The notes below the pieces were generated by a model that was not told where the DNA came from, did no database searches, and was given only the letters and a program-made list of their open reading frames with translations. A DNA stretch of 64,000 bases from Io17-Chloro-G2 sp965226825 (GTDB lineage: Bacteria > Chloroflexota > Dehalococcoidia > Lucifugimonadales > UBA3495). The DNA is taken from contig CBDDED010000003.1 in assembly GCA_965226825.1 (NCBI GenBank), positions 2,480,001-2,544,000 of the forward strand. The letters run 5' to 3'. Position numbers and translations under genes: made by a program. Positions within the stretch are counted from its first letter, which is position 1. The number at the start of each line of letters is the position of its first letter. This document shows, one piece after another, positions 28,940 through 38,806 of this stretch.

Positions 28940-29895
28940 TTACGAGTCTGCTTTCGTATGTGCAGCGCGGAACGAGGGCCCTGGATGTTCCAGGACGCTC
29001 GTTCCATTGCGCTTGTTGCCCCTTGGGGCCTCCGGCGGCACACTCAGGCTGGTTTCCTGCCCTGACCCGGGTCTGGTAAGACCCAGGCGCCGGATGTTCT
29101 CCGCGGCGTTGATGTCCGCGTTCTGCTGGTATCCGCATTCCAGGCAGTGGAATACCGATTGGGACGGCCGGTTTCGGGATGCGGTGTATCCACACTGGGA
29201 GCAGGTGCGGCTCGTGTTCGCCGCCGGGACGGGGATGAATGCTCTTTGGTGGATTTGGGACTTGTATTCCAATTTGGCCCTGACGCCGTGCCATCCCTGG
29301 AAGAAGATTGCCCGGTTGAGCCCGGACTTCTGACGGACGTTGGTCCCCGGGTGTTCGGCGGTCCCTCTGGCTGAGCGGGTCATGTTGCGGGTCTGGGTAT
29401 CCTCGATGCAGATGTGTTGGTAGGTTCTCACCAAACCGGTCGTGATCCGGTGCTGGAGGCACTTCCGGGAGTCCGTGCGCCTCTGCTCTACTCTTCGGAG
29501 CTGTGCCTGGACTCTTAGGTAAGTCCTGGATGGGAGTCCCTCCCACCTGAACCGCCGTTTGGTTTTTCCATCGGGTCTCTTCTGATTGATGAACCTGGCC
29601 CTGCCATCTTTCAGGGCAGCGTCTCTCTGCCTTTGGGATTTACGTTTCAGTCTCCTTATGGTCTTTCGGTGCTGACGGTCGTCCAGTCCAGGAACCTGAG
29701 ATGTATTCCCGGTGTTGTCCACCGTGGTTATCAGGTATCTAACCCCGGGATCTATTCCGACTGAGCTAAGTGGGGCTGGGCCGAATGGTTTGGGCTGGAC
29801 GTCGAATACTAAACCAAAGCCAAGGTGGGATGCGCATTTGCCGGGTGTGGTGATTCCGGCAGAGAGTCTCTCAGGAGTGATTCGGCCCTTGATTG
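28940..29895 (-). pseudogene. tnpB: TnpB (IS200/IS605 OrfB) RuvC nuclease, N terminus removed by IS630
   Basis: The open frame continues upstream of its first ATG (29722) through KGRITPERLSA and GLVFDVQPKPFGP to the IS630 border near 29895. RuvC-I is GIDPGVRYLITTVDNTG, RuvC-II is ICIEDTQTRNM, the zinc ribbon is CSQCGY...CLECGY, and RuvC-III is NADINAAENI. All three catalytic acidic residues are therefore kept. About 150-180 N-terminal residues (guide-RNA/DNA-binding part) are lost. TnpB is an RNA-guided nuclease whose omega-RNA normally overlaps the 3' end of the gene. No IS605 right end was identified, and an unknown gene starts 27 bases downstream. Confidence 0.85.
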
Positions 29896-30858
29896 CAGGA
29901 TGTCCGGCAGCGCCGTCTCACCTCGTCTTTCCGGCTGGTCAGCCCGGCCAGGAATTTGCCGACCCTCTCCTGCACTGCCTCCCTGCTTCCCAGGCACAGG
30001 TTGCCAGTGGCCTCCTCTCTCGCCCAACCCCAGACAGCCTCATCGGCATTGAAGTCCGGGCTGTACCCCGGCAGATTCACCAGTCGCAACTCCAGACCCG
30101 GCGTCCGCAGGTACTCCCGCACCGCCTCGCCCCTATGCGCCGGCGCGTTGTCCCAGATGACCCTCAGCGGCCCGAAGCGTCTCTGCCGCAACTGGAACAG
30201 GAATGCCACCGAGGTGCCTGAGTTGCTGTTGCCATCCAGTTCCATCCATTCCACCTCTCCAGTCTCCAAGCACACTGCCGAATAGTAGCTGGCCTTCTCG
30301 CCGTAACGCGGGCTGGTCGAGTCCACCAACGCAGGCTTGCCCTTCAGCACCCACTTGCCCCGCAGTTCGGCGTCCGCCCGGAAGTGAGCCTCGTCGGCGA
30401 AGAAAATCTTGGCCCCTGACCGCCGCGCCTCCTCCGTCAGGGCGGCGTACTCCGCCACGAAAGCCTCCCGCTTGGCCCCATTAGCCTTGAGCAGACGCTT
30501 CTTGGGCCGCTTGAAGGCAAACCCCAGACGGTGCAGAGCCTGCCCTCGTGTAGACGGGGGTAGTTCAGGCAACCACTGCGCCTCGCAGAGGGCGGGGGGA
30601 ACCCCCGGACTGCTCGAAAATCAAGGCGGCAGGCCCGCCCTCGCCAAAGGCGGAGGCCTATCGTCCAATGGTGTGAGGATCCCGTTCCAAAGCTTGCGCC
30701 GCACCTGAAGCTGTCCAGCCTTGGGCCAGCAGCCAGATGGCGTGCCATCGTTCCCGCTCCCTGGGGGTCGGTGCCAGAATAAGCCGCCGGTGCAGAGCCC
30801 TGGCATCCATCCGCCACTGTTCGAGAAACCGGTCAATTTGCCTCACGCCCATCGACAT
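29871..30858 (-). pseudogene. IS630-family transposase, multiply broken
   Basis: The N-terminal part (30858 leftwards) is QIDRFLEQWRMDARALHRRL and a helix-turn-helix ending ERDPHTIGR. A TAG at 30658-30660 stands where Trp is usual, followed in frame by ASAFGEGGPAALIFEQSGG. The catalytic part is in another frame: FADEAHFRADAELRGKW, VIWDNAPAHRGEAV, GYSPDFNADEAVWGW (the DDE residues). The stretch normally joining the two parts is shortened, so there is an internal deletion too. This element inserted into tnpB. Confidence 0.85.
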
Positions 30859-31030
30859 CCCCTCCCAGACCCCATATCGGGCTAATCCAGTTCCTCCGAA
30901 AATTTACCGCATTACCCTGCACATTTCACCTTGGATTCGGTTTAGAAGTCCCGCACCTTCTGGGACGGCGTCAGGGCGAGGGCATTAAAACTTGCCAGGA
31001 GCCGAGCGAGTTGCATATCTCGAATGTCGG

Positions 31031-31210
31031 TTAATTCTGGTTGACCAGGGTGTTCAGGTCCGGCCAACCGTAGGAAACTTCCTGCAACGGCGAACCCACG
31101 ATGTCGGTGGGGCGCTCCCGGAAATACTGGCCTCCCAACGATTCGTACAAATGTAGGGCCGGCCAGTTTTCCGCCAGCCCCGATACAGCGGCGGCCCCGG
31201 AACTCCATCT
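31031..31210 (-). pseudogene. Orphan C-terminal gene fragment
   Basis: The minus-strand frame ending at TAA 31031-31033 reads SGLAENWPALHLYESLGGQY, then FRERPTDIVGSPLQEVSYGW and PDLNTLVNQN. It is protein-like but has no start. It might be the last piece of an extracellular solute-binding lipoprotein whose first piece lies at 31625-31768 on the same strand. That link is inference only. Confidence 0.35.
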
Positions 31211-31624
31211 GCCGGCTCACGCCGACGGCAGCACCACCGGCGGGGTGCGGCCAGGTCGATCATCGTCAGAGTGTTGAATGCTGCCACCGTGTACCTCTGG
31301 GTCCGTTGGGCGTTTCAACTGGCATGAAACCGGCTACCGGGTCGACTACGGGCCCCTTAGCCACATCCTCAGCACGGATTGTATGTCGGACTTGATGGGA
31401 GGACGGCATATGCCGGAGCGGGCTGTAGTCCGATATGGACCGGCAGGCCCCATCAGGCTGAAGTGCGGCAAGCCTCGGAAACGGGCAAGACCACTCGCCC
31501 GGGGGAGAGGGCTTAGGCCGCAGTTGACCAGACGGGGTAATTGCCTTTCGAAAATATTATCTTTGCCTTCGGTCACCACAGTTGGCAGACGGGCCCGTTC
31601 TGTCCCCCCGGCCACATCCGGCGG
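31211..31624. other. No recognisable gene between two fragments
   Basis: These 414 bases contain only broken frames. A minus-strand stretch around 31540-31600 reads GTERARLPTVVTEGKDNIFE and could be decayed coding sequence between the lipoprotein start and the C-terminal fragment. I see no start, stop or ribosome-site pattern that would support a gene. Confidence 0.35.
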
Positions 31625-31768
31625 TCAGAAGACCGGTTGTGCGAACCGCAATTTCTGGGGCAGGTCAGAGGTTCCTGAAGCAGGAGCGGTCCCGGGAGCC
31701 TCCGGCCCACAAGCAGCAATCGCAACCAGAGCGCAAATGAGGGAAACGAACCAGAGGCATGAGTTCAT
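31625..31768 (-). pseudogene. Lipoprotein N-terminal fragment
   Basis: ATG 31768 begins MNSCLWFVSLICALVAIAAC, a lipoprotein signal with lipobox AIAAC and an acylatable Cys. GPEAPGTAPASGTSDLPQKL and RFAQPVF follow, then TGA at 31625. The mature part is only ~28 residues, so the gene is truncated. The opening suits an ABC-transporter solute-binding lipoprotein, but too little is left to be sure. Confidence 0.5.
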
Positions 31769-32194
31769 GGGTGTACTCCACAATGGCGATATCCACCCAC
31801 CACCCTGTGGATCGGCAGCGTCGCTGGTAATAGGCCCGCCTTGAATGCGGTCAACTTGCCATGGCCGTAGTGCCCGTCCTACAACCGTTACGGCCGTGAT
31901 CCTGGGGCCCGCCTCGACGGGGCGGTGTGGACTTAGCAGCCCGGGGAATCCCACCAAACGAGGCTCGGACTTTCCTTCCCTAAAATGGGCGCTCAATGCC
32001 AAGCAAAATCTGGAGAAGGAACTGGTGGGGACGGGGCAGTAGGCCACAGACACAAGGAGAGGACACCCCATCAGGGTGTCCTCTCCGGCAGGCGCTTACA
32101 TGTGGCTCCTCTTCCGTTCCATGCCGCCCGCGCTTCCATGTGCATAGGGTTTTTTCGTTGCCGAGGAAACGCGGGCAACGTCTAGAGTCCCTCA
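31769..32194. other. Intergenic region with terminator-like hairpin
   Basis: No gene was found. It separates the lipoprotein fragment from the end of the large surface-protein gene on the same strand. The only clear element is the 13-bp hairpin at 32056-32086. Confidence 0.5.
32056..32086 (-). terminator. Perfect 13-bp hairpin downstream of surface-protein gene
   Basis: GGAGAGGACACCC and GGGTGTCCTCTCC pair perfectly around a 5-base loop. On the minus strand it lies about 110 bases after the stop at 32195 and is followed by TTGTGTCTGTG, only partly U-rich. A transcript-end or RNA-stability role for the surface-protein mRNA is plausible. Confidence 0.5.
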
Positions 32195-35100
32195 TTACTC
32201 TCCCGGGCCGACTACGGTGAAGTCCAGCGAGTTAGACAACTTCCTGCCATCCGCGGTGCAGATGGCACCCGTGACACCACAGTCAGTGGTGGCGGGCAGG
32301 ACGATCTCCACCTCGGCATTGGAAGCCGGCTCTACGGTGATCGTCCAACCGATGTTGCTGCCCCTCACCTGCCTTTGTGCCTTCTTCACTGTTCCTCCAT
32401 CCACCGCGAAGGCGTGATCTCGCATGGTCTTGTAGCTCAGCTCGAACTGCTCGCTGAACTGGATTTGGAAGGTAAATTCGTCTGTGCCGTTGTGGCTCGC
32501 CGGGTTGTTCTCCAGGCTGACCGTAAGCGGCTCAGGAGCTGCCCCCACCGCGGCCGTGGCAGTGCTGGTCAGGGTCTCCTCGTGGCCTGCATCGTCGGTG
32601 AAGCTGACCTTTACCTTGATGGTCTTACCCTCGTCCGCGTCAACCAGGGTGTAGCCGGACCCCATGGCGTCCTGGATGTCGGTGTCCGTACTACCGTCGT
32701 TTCTTATCCACTGGTAGCTGTAGGAAACGTTGGTCAACCCGTCGGTGTCCGCAATGCCCGAGGTGCTCGCTGTTAGCGTCTCCCCAAACTGCACGGTCCC
32801 GCTGATGGTCGGCGCGCCCGTGGCCGGTGAGTTGGGACGGGCCTCCACCGAGGCAGTGGCAGTGCTGGTAAGGGTCTCCTCGTGGCCTGCATCGTCGGTG
32901 AAGGTCACCTGCACCTTGATGGTCTTGCCCTCGTCGGCGTCAACCAAGGTGTAGCCGGACCCCGTGACGTCCTGGATGTCGGTGTCCGTACTACCGTCGT
33001 TTCTTATCCACTGGTAGCTGTAGGAAACGTTGGTCAACCCGTCAGTGTCCGCAATGCCCGAGGTGCTTGCAGTCAGCGTTTCCCTCACCTGCACGGTCCC
33101 GCTGATGGTCGGACTGCCCGTCGCCGGAGTGTTGGGACGAGCCTCCACCGCAGCAGTCGCGGCGCTGGTTAGGGTCTCCTCATTCCCTGCGTCGTCGGTG
33201 AATGTCACCTGCACCTTGATGGTCTTGCCCGCGTCTCCGTCAACCAAGGCATAGATGCTGGCCGTGGCATCCGCAATGTCCGAGTCTGATGTCCCTTCGT
33301 TGGCAATCCACTGATATGTGTAGGACGCGTTGGTCGTGCCGTCAGAGTCGGAGATACCCGAAGTCAATGCCGTCAGCGTCTCTCCCACCCGCACGGTCCC
33401 GCTGATGGTCGGACTGCCCGTCGCCAGAGTGTTCTCCTGCTGTTGGGAGCTTTGCTGAGATGTAGGCCCAGAGACGGTAAGCTCCAGCCGGTTGGACAGC
33501 TTTCTGCCGTCTCCGGTGCATATTGCGCCGTTGGCAGTGCAGACTGTGGTAATGGGCAGCACGATGGTGACATCGGCGTTGGAAGTGGGATTGATCCGTG
33601 TCTCCCACCTGGTGTTGCTGCCCCTGACCAAGCGACGCGCTTCCTGCACTTCTCCCCCAGTCACCGTGAAGGCGTGGTCTCGCAGGGTCCTGTAGCTGAA
33701 GCCTTCCAGATTCTCGCTGAACCGCAGTTCGAAGGTGAATTCAGCTTGTCCGTCATGGGATGCTGGTTCACTGTGGATGCTGGCCGTCAGCGGCGTCCGG
33801 GCAGCAGCCGTGTTGTTGGTTACCGCCTGGGCAGCGAATGACGCCACCGAGTTGTCCGAAAGGTCCTTCAGCCGGGCTGCGGCGGCGTCGGAGGGTACGG
33901 TGTAGCTTACTGTCACCGCATCAGTGGATGTCGCGGCGGAAGCCAGGGTCAGGGTCACCGTACTCCCCGAAATCGCTACGGAGTTCACCCCGCGCTGATT
34001 GCTCCCCACGTTTACCGTGAAGGTGGTCGCCGCAGGAAGCGGAGTCTCGGTCAGGCCCTCGCTGAAAGTAAGGGTCAACGTGACTCCATCCACGGTCGTA
34101 GAAGAAACGGTGGGAGCCGTAGTTTCCCTGGGAGTGCCGCTTTCTTCTGAGGAGGCGGTACTGTCTCCCACCTCATTGACGGCCACTACCCGGAAAGTGT
34201 ATTCCACCCCGTCGGTGAGGCCGGACACCGTGTGAGCGGTCCCCGCCACCGTCGTTTCCGAGACATCAGCCGGGGTATCCCAACTGTCGGCCGCCTCCTT
34301 CCACTGCACCTTGTATCCGGCTATGGCCGAACCTCCGTCCTTGTCCGGGGCTTCCCAGGAGAGGTCCAGCTTACCGGTGTCATTCACCGATACCGTCAGG
34401 CCGCCAAGAACCCCTGGGACGGTTGCGGCGACCGCAGCGGTCGCGGCGCTGGTCAAAGACTCGGCGTTCTCTGCGTCGTCGGTGAAGGAGACCTCCACCT
34501 TGATGGTCTTGCCCGCGTCTTCGTCAACGAGGGTGTAGGTGCTGTCCGTGGCGTCAGTAATGTCCGAATCGCCAGTCCCGTCATCGGCGGTCCACTGGTA
34601 GATGTAGGAAACGTTGCTCAGACCGTCGGCATCAGAAATGCCTGTTGGCGACGCCGTCAAGGTCTGGCCCACCTGTGCTGTGCCTGTGATGGTGGGAGCG
34701 CCAGTGGCGGCGCTGTTGGGTCTAGCGGCGACCTCCGTTTCATTAGTGACGGTCACGATAACGTCCCGCTTGGCCGTGGTCGTTCCATCTGAGGCTTCTA
34801 TCGTCACCCTGTACACGTTGTCGGTGTCGGAGTCGGCAGGAGACTCATAGGCGGGGGGCGTGCTGAAACTGAGCACGCCCGCGCTGCTGATGGAGAAGTC
34901 CCCCCTATCGTTGCCTGATAAGGACCAGGTGATAGTTAAGCCTTCTGCGTCGCCCACGGAGTAGGTGGCTACCGGTGTCGTGTCGTTCTCCGCGTAGTTG
35001 CTTGAGGTGATTCCGGAGACTCTGAGCGCCTCGCGGATGACGTAACCGTCATATGCCTGTCTAGTCTCGCCATCTTCCGCCGTTACCTCGATGTAGAAAT

Positions 35101-37012
35101 AGTTAAAGCCCACGACCAAGGGGAAAACGCCGTCGTCATCTTCAACACCGCCAACTTTTAGGACATAGCTCGCCCCAGGGTGGTTCACCGTGGCCGCAAC
35201 CGTAGCCTCCTTTGCGGTGTAACCGACATCTACCCACAATCTATAGGCATTAAGCAATTCGGATCTGCGGTAATCTACGTGATTGATCGACAGGGACCTG
35301 AGCGTGGCGTCAGTGTAGGAAGCCGCTCTTCGTGTAACGGTCACAGTGTATGTCTGCGTCGTGGATTTGTCTTCCGCTCTCACCTCCACGCTGATGACGT
35401 TGCTGCCCTCTCGAAGTGTAAGCGCCCCATCCGAGTCGGTTATGCCTCTTAGCTTGATGGCATAGCTTGCCTCCGAATGGTTCACAGTCGGCGAAACCGT
35501 CGTCTGCGATACGTTGTAGGCTACGGTGGCGCTATAAGAAGTTGTGCCGGACGCGAATGTCCCGAAGTCAATCCCGCTCAGCGTAAGTCCGCTCAGCGTG
35601 GCGTCCGAAGACATCGGATCGGCCTCGGAATCCAAGCGGGTGACGGTAACCGTGTATGTCCTGGTGGCCTGTCCGTCCTCTGCCGTGACTTCCACTGTGA
35701 TGAGGTTGCTACCCTCCGAGAGGGAGATCACACCGTCAGCATCCGTCACCCCTCCGAGTCTTACGACATGGCTCGCCCCTGAGTGGTTTAGAGTCGGCGT
35801 AACCGTCGTCTCCGTCACAGTGTTGTTGACGCGCGCGGTGTAGGAAGTTGTCGCCGGGTCGAATTTGCCGATGTGCACCCCGCTCAGCATCAGCGCGCTG
35901 AGCGTGGCGTCACTCGAGATGTCTGCCTCACCAATAACGGTTAGGGTCGGACTGCTGGTCAGAGACTCCTGGTGGTCCGCGTCATCAGTGAAGGTGACCC
36001 GCACCTTGATGGCCTTGTCGTCGTCGGATTCTTGAAGCAAGTAGTTGGAACTCGTCGCCCCGTCGATTTCGACGTCCCTGCTGGTGAGCCACTGGTAGCT
36101 GTATGAGACGTTGTCAAGTCCGTCAACGTCGGAGATTCCGGATGTGTCCGCTGTAAGGAGCTGGCCTACTTGGGCTGTGCCGCTGATGGTGGGTTGGCCT
36201 GTTGCAGTGGCGTTCTGGACGGTGACCGTCAACCTGATCGTTTCTGCAAAAATTCCTATGCTTCCCTTATTGACCCCTATGCCAATCCGGTTTTCGCCCC
36301 GGTTCAAGTTGACCTGGAAGCCCTCTGCATCAGTGTCGGCATCGGAGAGGACGCCGTCGGATGAGTAGGTGTAGGTGCAGTGGTTGCCAAACCAGTCGCA
36401 GGTTGAGATTACTCCCCAGCCCGGGTTCTTGAGGAAGTTGGTTTCGTACCCGGTCAAGACGGTCGGATTCAGGGTGATCGCTTCGACATCACTCTGGACT
36501 TCAACGGTGTACTGGAAAATCCCTCTGTCGAAGACAGGAGACAGAGTCCCTGAACTGATGCTCAGCGCCGTCATCGCCGACGACGAGTAGGTGCCATGAC
36601 GCATGCGTCCTGACCGGGAGACTTGAGTGGACGCGATCAGCCCGTTCTCGCTCGACTCAGCGTCGTATGCGCCGCAGTACAGTTTCACATTTAAAGCTTG
36701 TCCACTACCGGGGATGGCCAGAGTTGCCTCTGTGCTCCTAGAGGCTGCAGCGCCGAGGTGAGTAGGTGGTGTTTCGGGAGTGTTATGTCGGGGTGATTCC
36801 GCCAGATAGATGTTGTAGTCGGATGAGCAGTTGCCCGGGTCTGACCATGAGACTGTGTCGTCGCCATCCGTTACTACAACCGTGAGGTAGGCTCTCGGGG
36901 TTGGTTCACTCTGTGCGGCAACATCAGCGGGGCTGGCCAACACCATCAGGGTCATCCCTACCACAAGCGCAATCGAGGCTATTAGTAGTGAAGAGCTGAA
37001 ACTGTTCAACAT
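32195..37012 (-). CDS. Giant exported cadherin-like/Ig-like/FN3 surface protein
   Basis: This protein is about 1,605 residues from ATG 37012 (MLNSFSSSLLIASIALVVGM, signal peptide ending near ADVAAQ). GAGAAG precedes this ATG; a further upstream start adds 19 unlikely residues. Domain order: a Cys-containing N domain; a cadherin-like beta-sandwich; an Ig-like unit (PTISGTAQVGQLLTADTSGI); three cadherin-like beta-sandwich repeats (SSDATLSALMLSGVHIGKFD); a cadherin-type repeat; another Ig-like unit; one FN3 domain (KLDLSWEAPDKDGGSAIAGY); a SwmB-like repeat (LTLTFSEGLTETPL). A beta domain with CTANGAICTGDG, three more Ig-like units and a second copy of that domain (CGVTGAICTADG) end it. No sortase or membrane anchor was seen. 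Likely adhesion or matrix. Confidence 0.85.
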   Translation of the reverse strand: MLNSFSSSLLIASIALVVGMTLMVLASPADVAAQSEPTPRAYLTVVVTDGDDTVSWSDPGNCSSDYNIYLAESPRHNTPETPPTHLGAAASRSTEATLAIPGSGQALNVKLYCGAYDAESSENGLIASTQVSRSGRMRHGTYSSSAMTALSISSGTLSPVFDRGIFQYTVEVQSDVEAITLNPTVLTGYETNFLKNPGWGVISTCDWFGNHCTYTYSSDGVLSDADTDAEGFQVNLNRGENRIGIGVNKGSIGIFAETIRLTVTVQNATATGQPTISGTAQVGQLLTADTSGISDVDGLDNVSYSYQWLTSRDVEIDGATSSNYLLQESDDDKAIKVRVTFTDDADHQESLTSSPTLTVIGEADISSDATLSALMLSGVHIGKFDPATTSYTARVNNTVTETTVTPTLNHSGASHVVRLGGVTDADGVISLSEGSNLITVEVTAEDGQATRTYTVTVTRLDSEADPMSSDATLSGLTLSGIDFGTFASGTTSYSATVAYNVSQTTVSPTVNHSEASYAIKLRGITDSDGALTLREGSNVISVEVRAEDKSTTQTYTVTVTRRAASYTDATLRSLSINHVDYRRSELLNAYRLWVDVGYTAKEATVAATVNHPGASYVLKVGGVEDDDGVFPLVVGFNYFYIEVTAEDGETRQAYDGYVIREALRVSGITSSNYAENDTTPVATYSVGDAEGLTITWSLSGNDRGDFSISSAGVLSFSTPPAYESPADSDTDNVYRVTIEASDGTTTAKRDVIVTVTNETEVAARPNSAATGAPTITGTAQVGQTLTASPTGISDADGLSNVSYIYQWTADDGTGDSDITDATDSTYTLVDEDAGKTIKVEVSFTDDAENAESLTSAATAAVAATVPGVLGGLTVSVNDTGKLDLSWEAPDKDGGSAIAGYKVQWKEAADSWDTPADVSETTVAGTAHTVSGLTDGVEYTFRVVAVNEVGDSTASSEESGTPRETTAPTVSSTTVDGVTLTLTFSEGLTETPLPAATTFTVNVGSNQRGVNSVAISGSTVTLTLASAATSTDAVTVSYTVPSDAAAARLKDLSDNSVASFAAQAVTNNTAAARTPLTASIHSEPASHDGQAEFTFELRFSENLEGFSYRTLRDHAFTVTGGEVQEARRLVRGSNTRWETRINPTSNADVTIVLPITTVCTANGAICTGDGRKLSNRLELTVSGPTSQQSSQQQENTLATGSPTISGTVRVGETLTALTSGISDSDGTTNASYTYQWIANEGTSDSDIADATASIYALVDGDAGKTIKVQVTFTDDAGNEETLTSAATAAVEARPNTPATGSPTISGTVQVRETLTASTSGIADTDGLTNVSYSYQWIRNDGSTDTDIQDVTGSGYTLVDADEGKTIKVQVTFTDDAGHEETLTSTATASVEARPNSPATGAPTISGTVQFGETLTASTSGIADTDGLTNVSYSYQWIRNDGSTDTDIQDAMGSGYTLVDADEGKTIKVKVSFTDDAGHEETLTSTATAAVGAAPEPLTVSLENNPASHNGTDEFTFQIQFSEQFELSYKTMRDHAFAVDGGTVKKAQRQVRGSNIGWTITVEPASNAEVEIVLPATTDCGVTGAICTADGRKLSNSLDFTVVGPGE
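32550..33450 (-). repeat. 300-bp tandem repeats inside the surface-protein gene
   Basis: Three consecutive ~300-bp units encode Ig-like domains (GSPTISGTVQVRETLTASTS type). The first two units, offset by 300 bases at about 32553 and 32853, are almost identical in DNA, including the linker. The third is more diverged. The pattern indicates recent unit duplication within the gene. Confidence 0.85.
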
Positions 37013-37135
37013 ATTCTTCTCGGTTTTCCACCTTCTTAAATTGCGTCCGAACGGGTGTTCGAGGCCCATGCTGTCGGCAAGCTATCAGAATCCTGAGCCC
37101 TATTTTTCTAGTACTACAGTCGCAGATAGGTCTAG

Positions 37136-37940
37136 GTTCTGTTGACATTTCACCGTAACCAGATGAGAGCGGCAGTGAAATGCAGGAAGCCCAGGTATCT
37201 GGTGTCCAACTTCTCAAACCGGGAGAAGATCCGGCGGTAATGCTTTATTTTGTTGATGAAGCATTCGACCAGATGACGCTCCCGGTACAGATGCCGGTCA
37301 TAGTCGGCGGGTTCCTTGCGGTTCGAGCGGGGCGGAATGACCGGAGTCATGCCCCGCTCCAGAATGTGCTGGCGAAACCCCTGGGCATCGTACCCTTTGT
37401 CGGCCAGTACGTGCTCGCCAGCATAACCGGCGATCAAACCCTCCGCCTGGGTGATGTCGTGCTGTTGCCCGCCGGTCAGTATGAATCGCAAGGGGTTGCC
37501 CAAGCCGTCCACGCTCACGTGAATCTTGGTGCTGAACCCACCGCGGCTCCGTCCCAGGGCCTGGGCTGCTTGGCCACCCTTTTGGGGGGAGCTCCCGGCG
37601 CGCAAGGGTGCGCCCGGACCATCGTGCTGTCAATGATGAGGTATTCCATATCAGGATCGTCGGCCAAATGCTGATGCAGGAGTTCCCAGATACCCCGGTC
37701 GCTCCAGCGGGCGAATCGTTTATAGACGCTGTTCCAGTTCCCATACTCGGCTGGAAGGAGCCGCCATTGGGCGCCGGAACGATCGACCCACAGCACGGCT
37801 TCTATAAAACGTCGGCATTCTTCTTCCTGACCGACGTACAGTTCGGTGCGACTACGCAAGAACTGGAGAATCTTGGTCCATTTATCTGGAGAGAGTTCAA
37901 GTCTTGACATATTTCCATTGTAACCAAATGTCAACACAGC
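37136..37940 (-). mobile_element. IS5-family element, copy 1 (805 bp, CTAG duplication)
   Basis: The element is bounded by CTAG at 37132-37135 and 37941-37944. The inverted ends share TGTTGACATTT. The sequence appears identical to copy 2 (41839-42643); distance between the two CTAG sites is 809 bases in both. It interrupts an exported-protein gene on its right side. Apparent identity implies very recent transposition or gene conversion. Confidence 0.93.
37150..37910 (-). CDS. IS5-family transposase in two overlapping frames
   Basis: Frame A starts at ATG 37910 (MSRLELSPDKWTKILQFLRS), not at the upstream in-frame TTG/ATG inside the terminal repeat. It contains WRLLPAEYGNW and DSTMVRAHPC and stops at 37515. 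Frame B, -1 relative to A, carries GGFSTKIHVSVDGLGNPLRF, DKGYDAQGF, and the C-terminal VECFINKIKHYRRIFSRFEK region, ending at 37150. The overlap contains CCCCCCAAAAGG, suitable for -1 slippage, so a fused A-B transposase of about 250 residues is expected as in other IS5-family members. It seems functional. Confidence 0.88.
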
Positions 37941-37944
37941 CTAG

Positions 37945-38307
37945 TGTGAGCGTCGTATCGGTCGGAGCGTTGAAGACCAGTCTTCCCCTCGGAAAGGAGT
38001 CGGGCGGGGTGAGATCCGTGCAGCTCGTGGTCGGGTTTCCGTCGGCGCCAACTCCGCAGATCTGCAGGGCTATGTCGTCACCGTGCTCATCCCAGGAGAA
38101 GAATACGACGCTGGACACGGTGTAGCCGGTCAGGTTGTATCCGGCGGTGAAGGCTTGTCCGTGATCTGTGGCCAAGATGGCACCCGCATCGCCGGGTTGA
38201 CCCGTATTGCTGACCAGGGTGACCGGCGCCATCTGGGCGTGGGCCCCGGACGGCAGGACGAGCGCCGCAACGACGATGAGGATGAGTGGGAGAAGGCTGG
38301 TCATCAA
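37945..38307 (-). pseudogene. Exported protein truncated by IS5 copy 1
   Basis: The minus-strand frame from 38307 has a signal peptide (SLLPLILIVVAALVLPSGAH, then AQ) and a beta-rich mature part. It includes SNTGQPGDAGAILATDHGQA, FTAGYNLTGYTVSSVVFFS and CTDLTPPDSFPRG. It resembles the repeated choice-of-anchor-type domain of surface proteins in related genomes. Homologous sequence stops at the CTAG of the IS; the annotated frame to 37897 is IS sequence. Across the IS, the left flank would continue DLSATVVLEK and stop, so the original gene may have been short. Confidence 0.6.
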
Positions 38308-38436
38308 GCGCCATTGTCGGGGATTCGCAATACCGGTCAGGAAGCTTGTACCTCGTAAAGTGGGTTACCGTCCGGCATGGTCGGCAAATAGAGATCGGTC
38401 ATCGGAGATCGAGTCTGGCGAGGCTCCCCGGCCCGG

Positions 38437-38616
38437 CGTGAGAAACGCTTGGGCGAGCTGTGGCCGGGTTTGCCCGCGCCGGTGGTGTCGGCGTACGGGG
38501 ACGCAGGGCACCAGGCGTCGGCGATGGACCGGGGTGCGCCTGGCTTCGTGGGAAAGCCGGTGAACTTCGACGGGCTGCGGGGCACGATGGCGGAGTCGAT
38601 GGCAGAGTCGGACTAA
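38437..38616 (+). pseudogene. Receiver-domain C-terminal relic
   Basis: The plus strand reads LGELWPGLPAPVVSAYGDAG, HQASAMDRGAPGFVGKPVNF and DGLRGTMAES, ending TAA 38614-38616. VSAYGDAG and KPVNFDGLR are the beta-4/switch and Lys-Pro of CheY-like receiver domains. Nearby, on the opposite strand (about 38340-38402), the frame reads MTDLYLPTMPDG, which resembles the phosphoacceptor strand of the same domain. This suggests the gene was broken and partly inverted. Confidence 0.45.
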
Positions 38617-38806
38617 GGTTGTTTGGCTGGAGCGCGCGAAAAGCTCGCGCTCGTCGGCACTCCGCAATAGCCTGAACAGCCTGCCGTCGCCGCGCCGCCG
38701 ATGAGATTCTCGATGTGAGATCGGGGCAGCAGACTCCGCGCCTGTGCGGTACGGAAAAACCCATGAACCGCGCCTCGGCTGTGCCTCCAGTGGTCGCCGC
38801 AATTTG

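Noticed and set aside
31278..31844. 188-codon plus-strand frame
   Set aside because: Composition is Arg/Pro/Gly-rich and it overlaps the better supported minus-strand lipoprotein start. No ribosome site.
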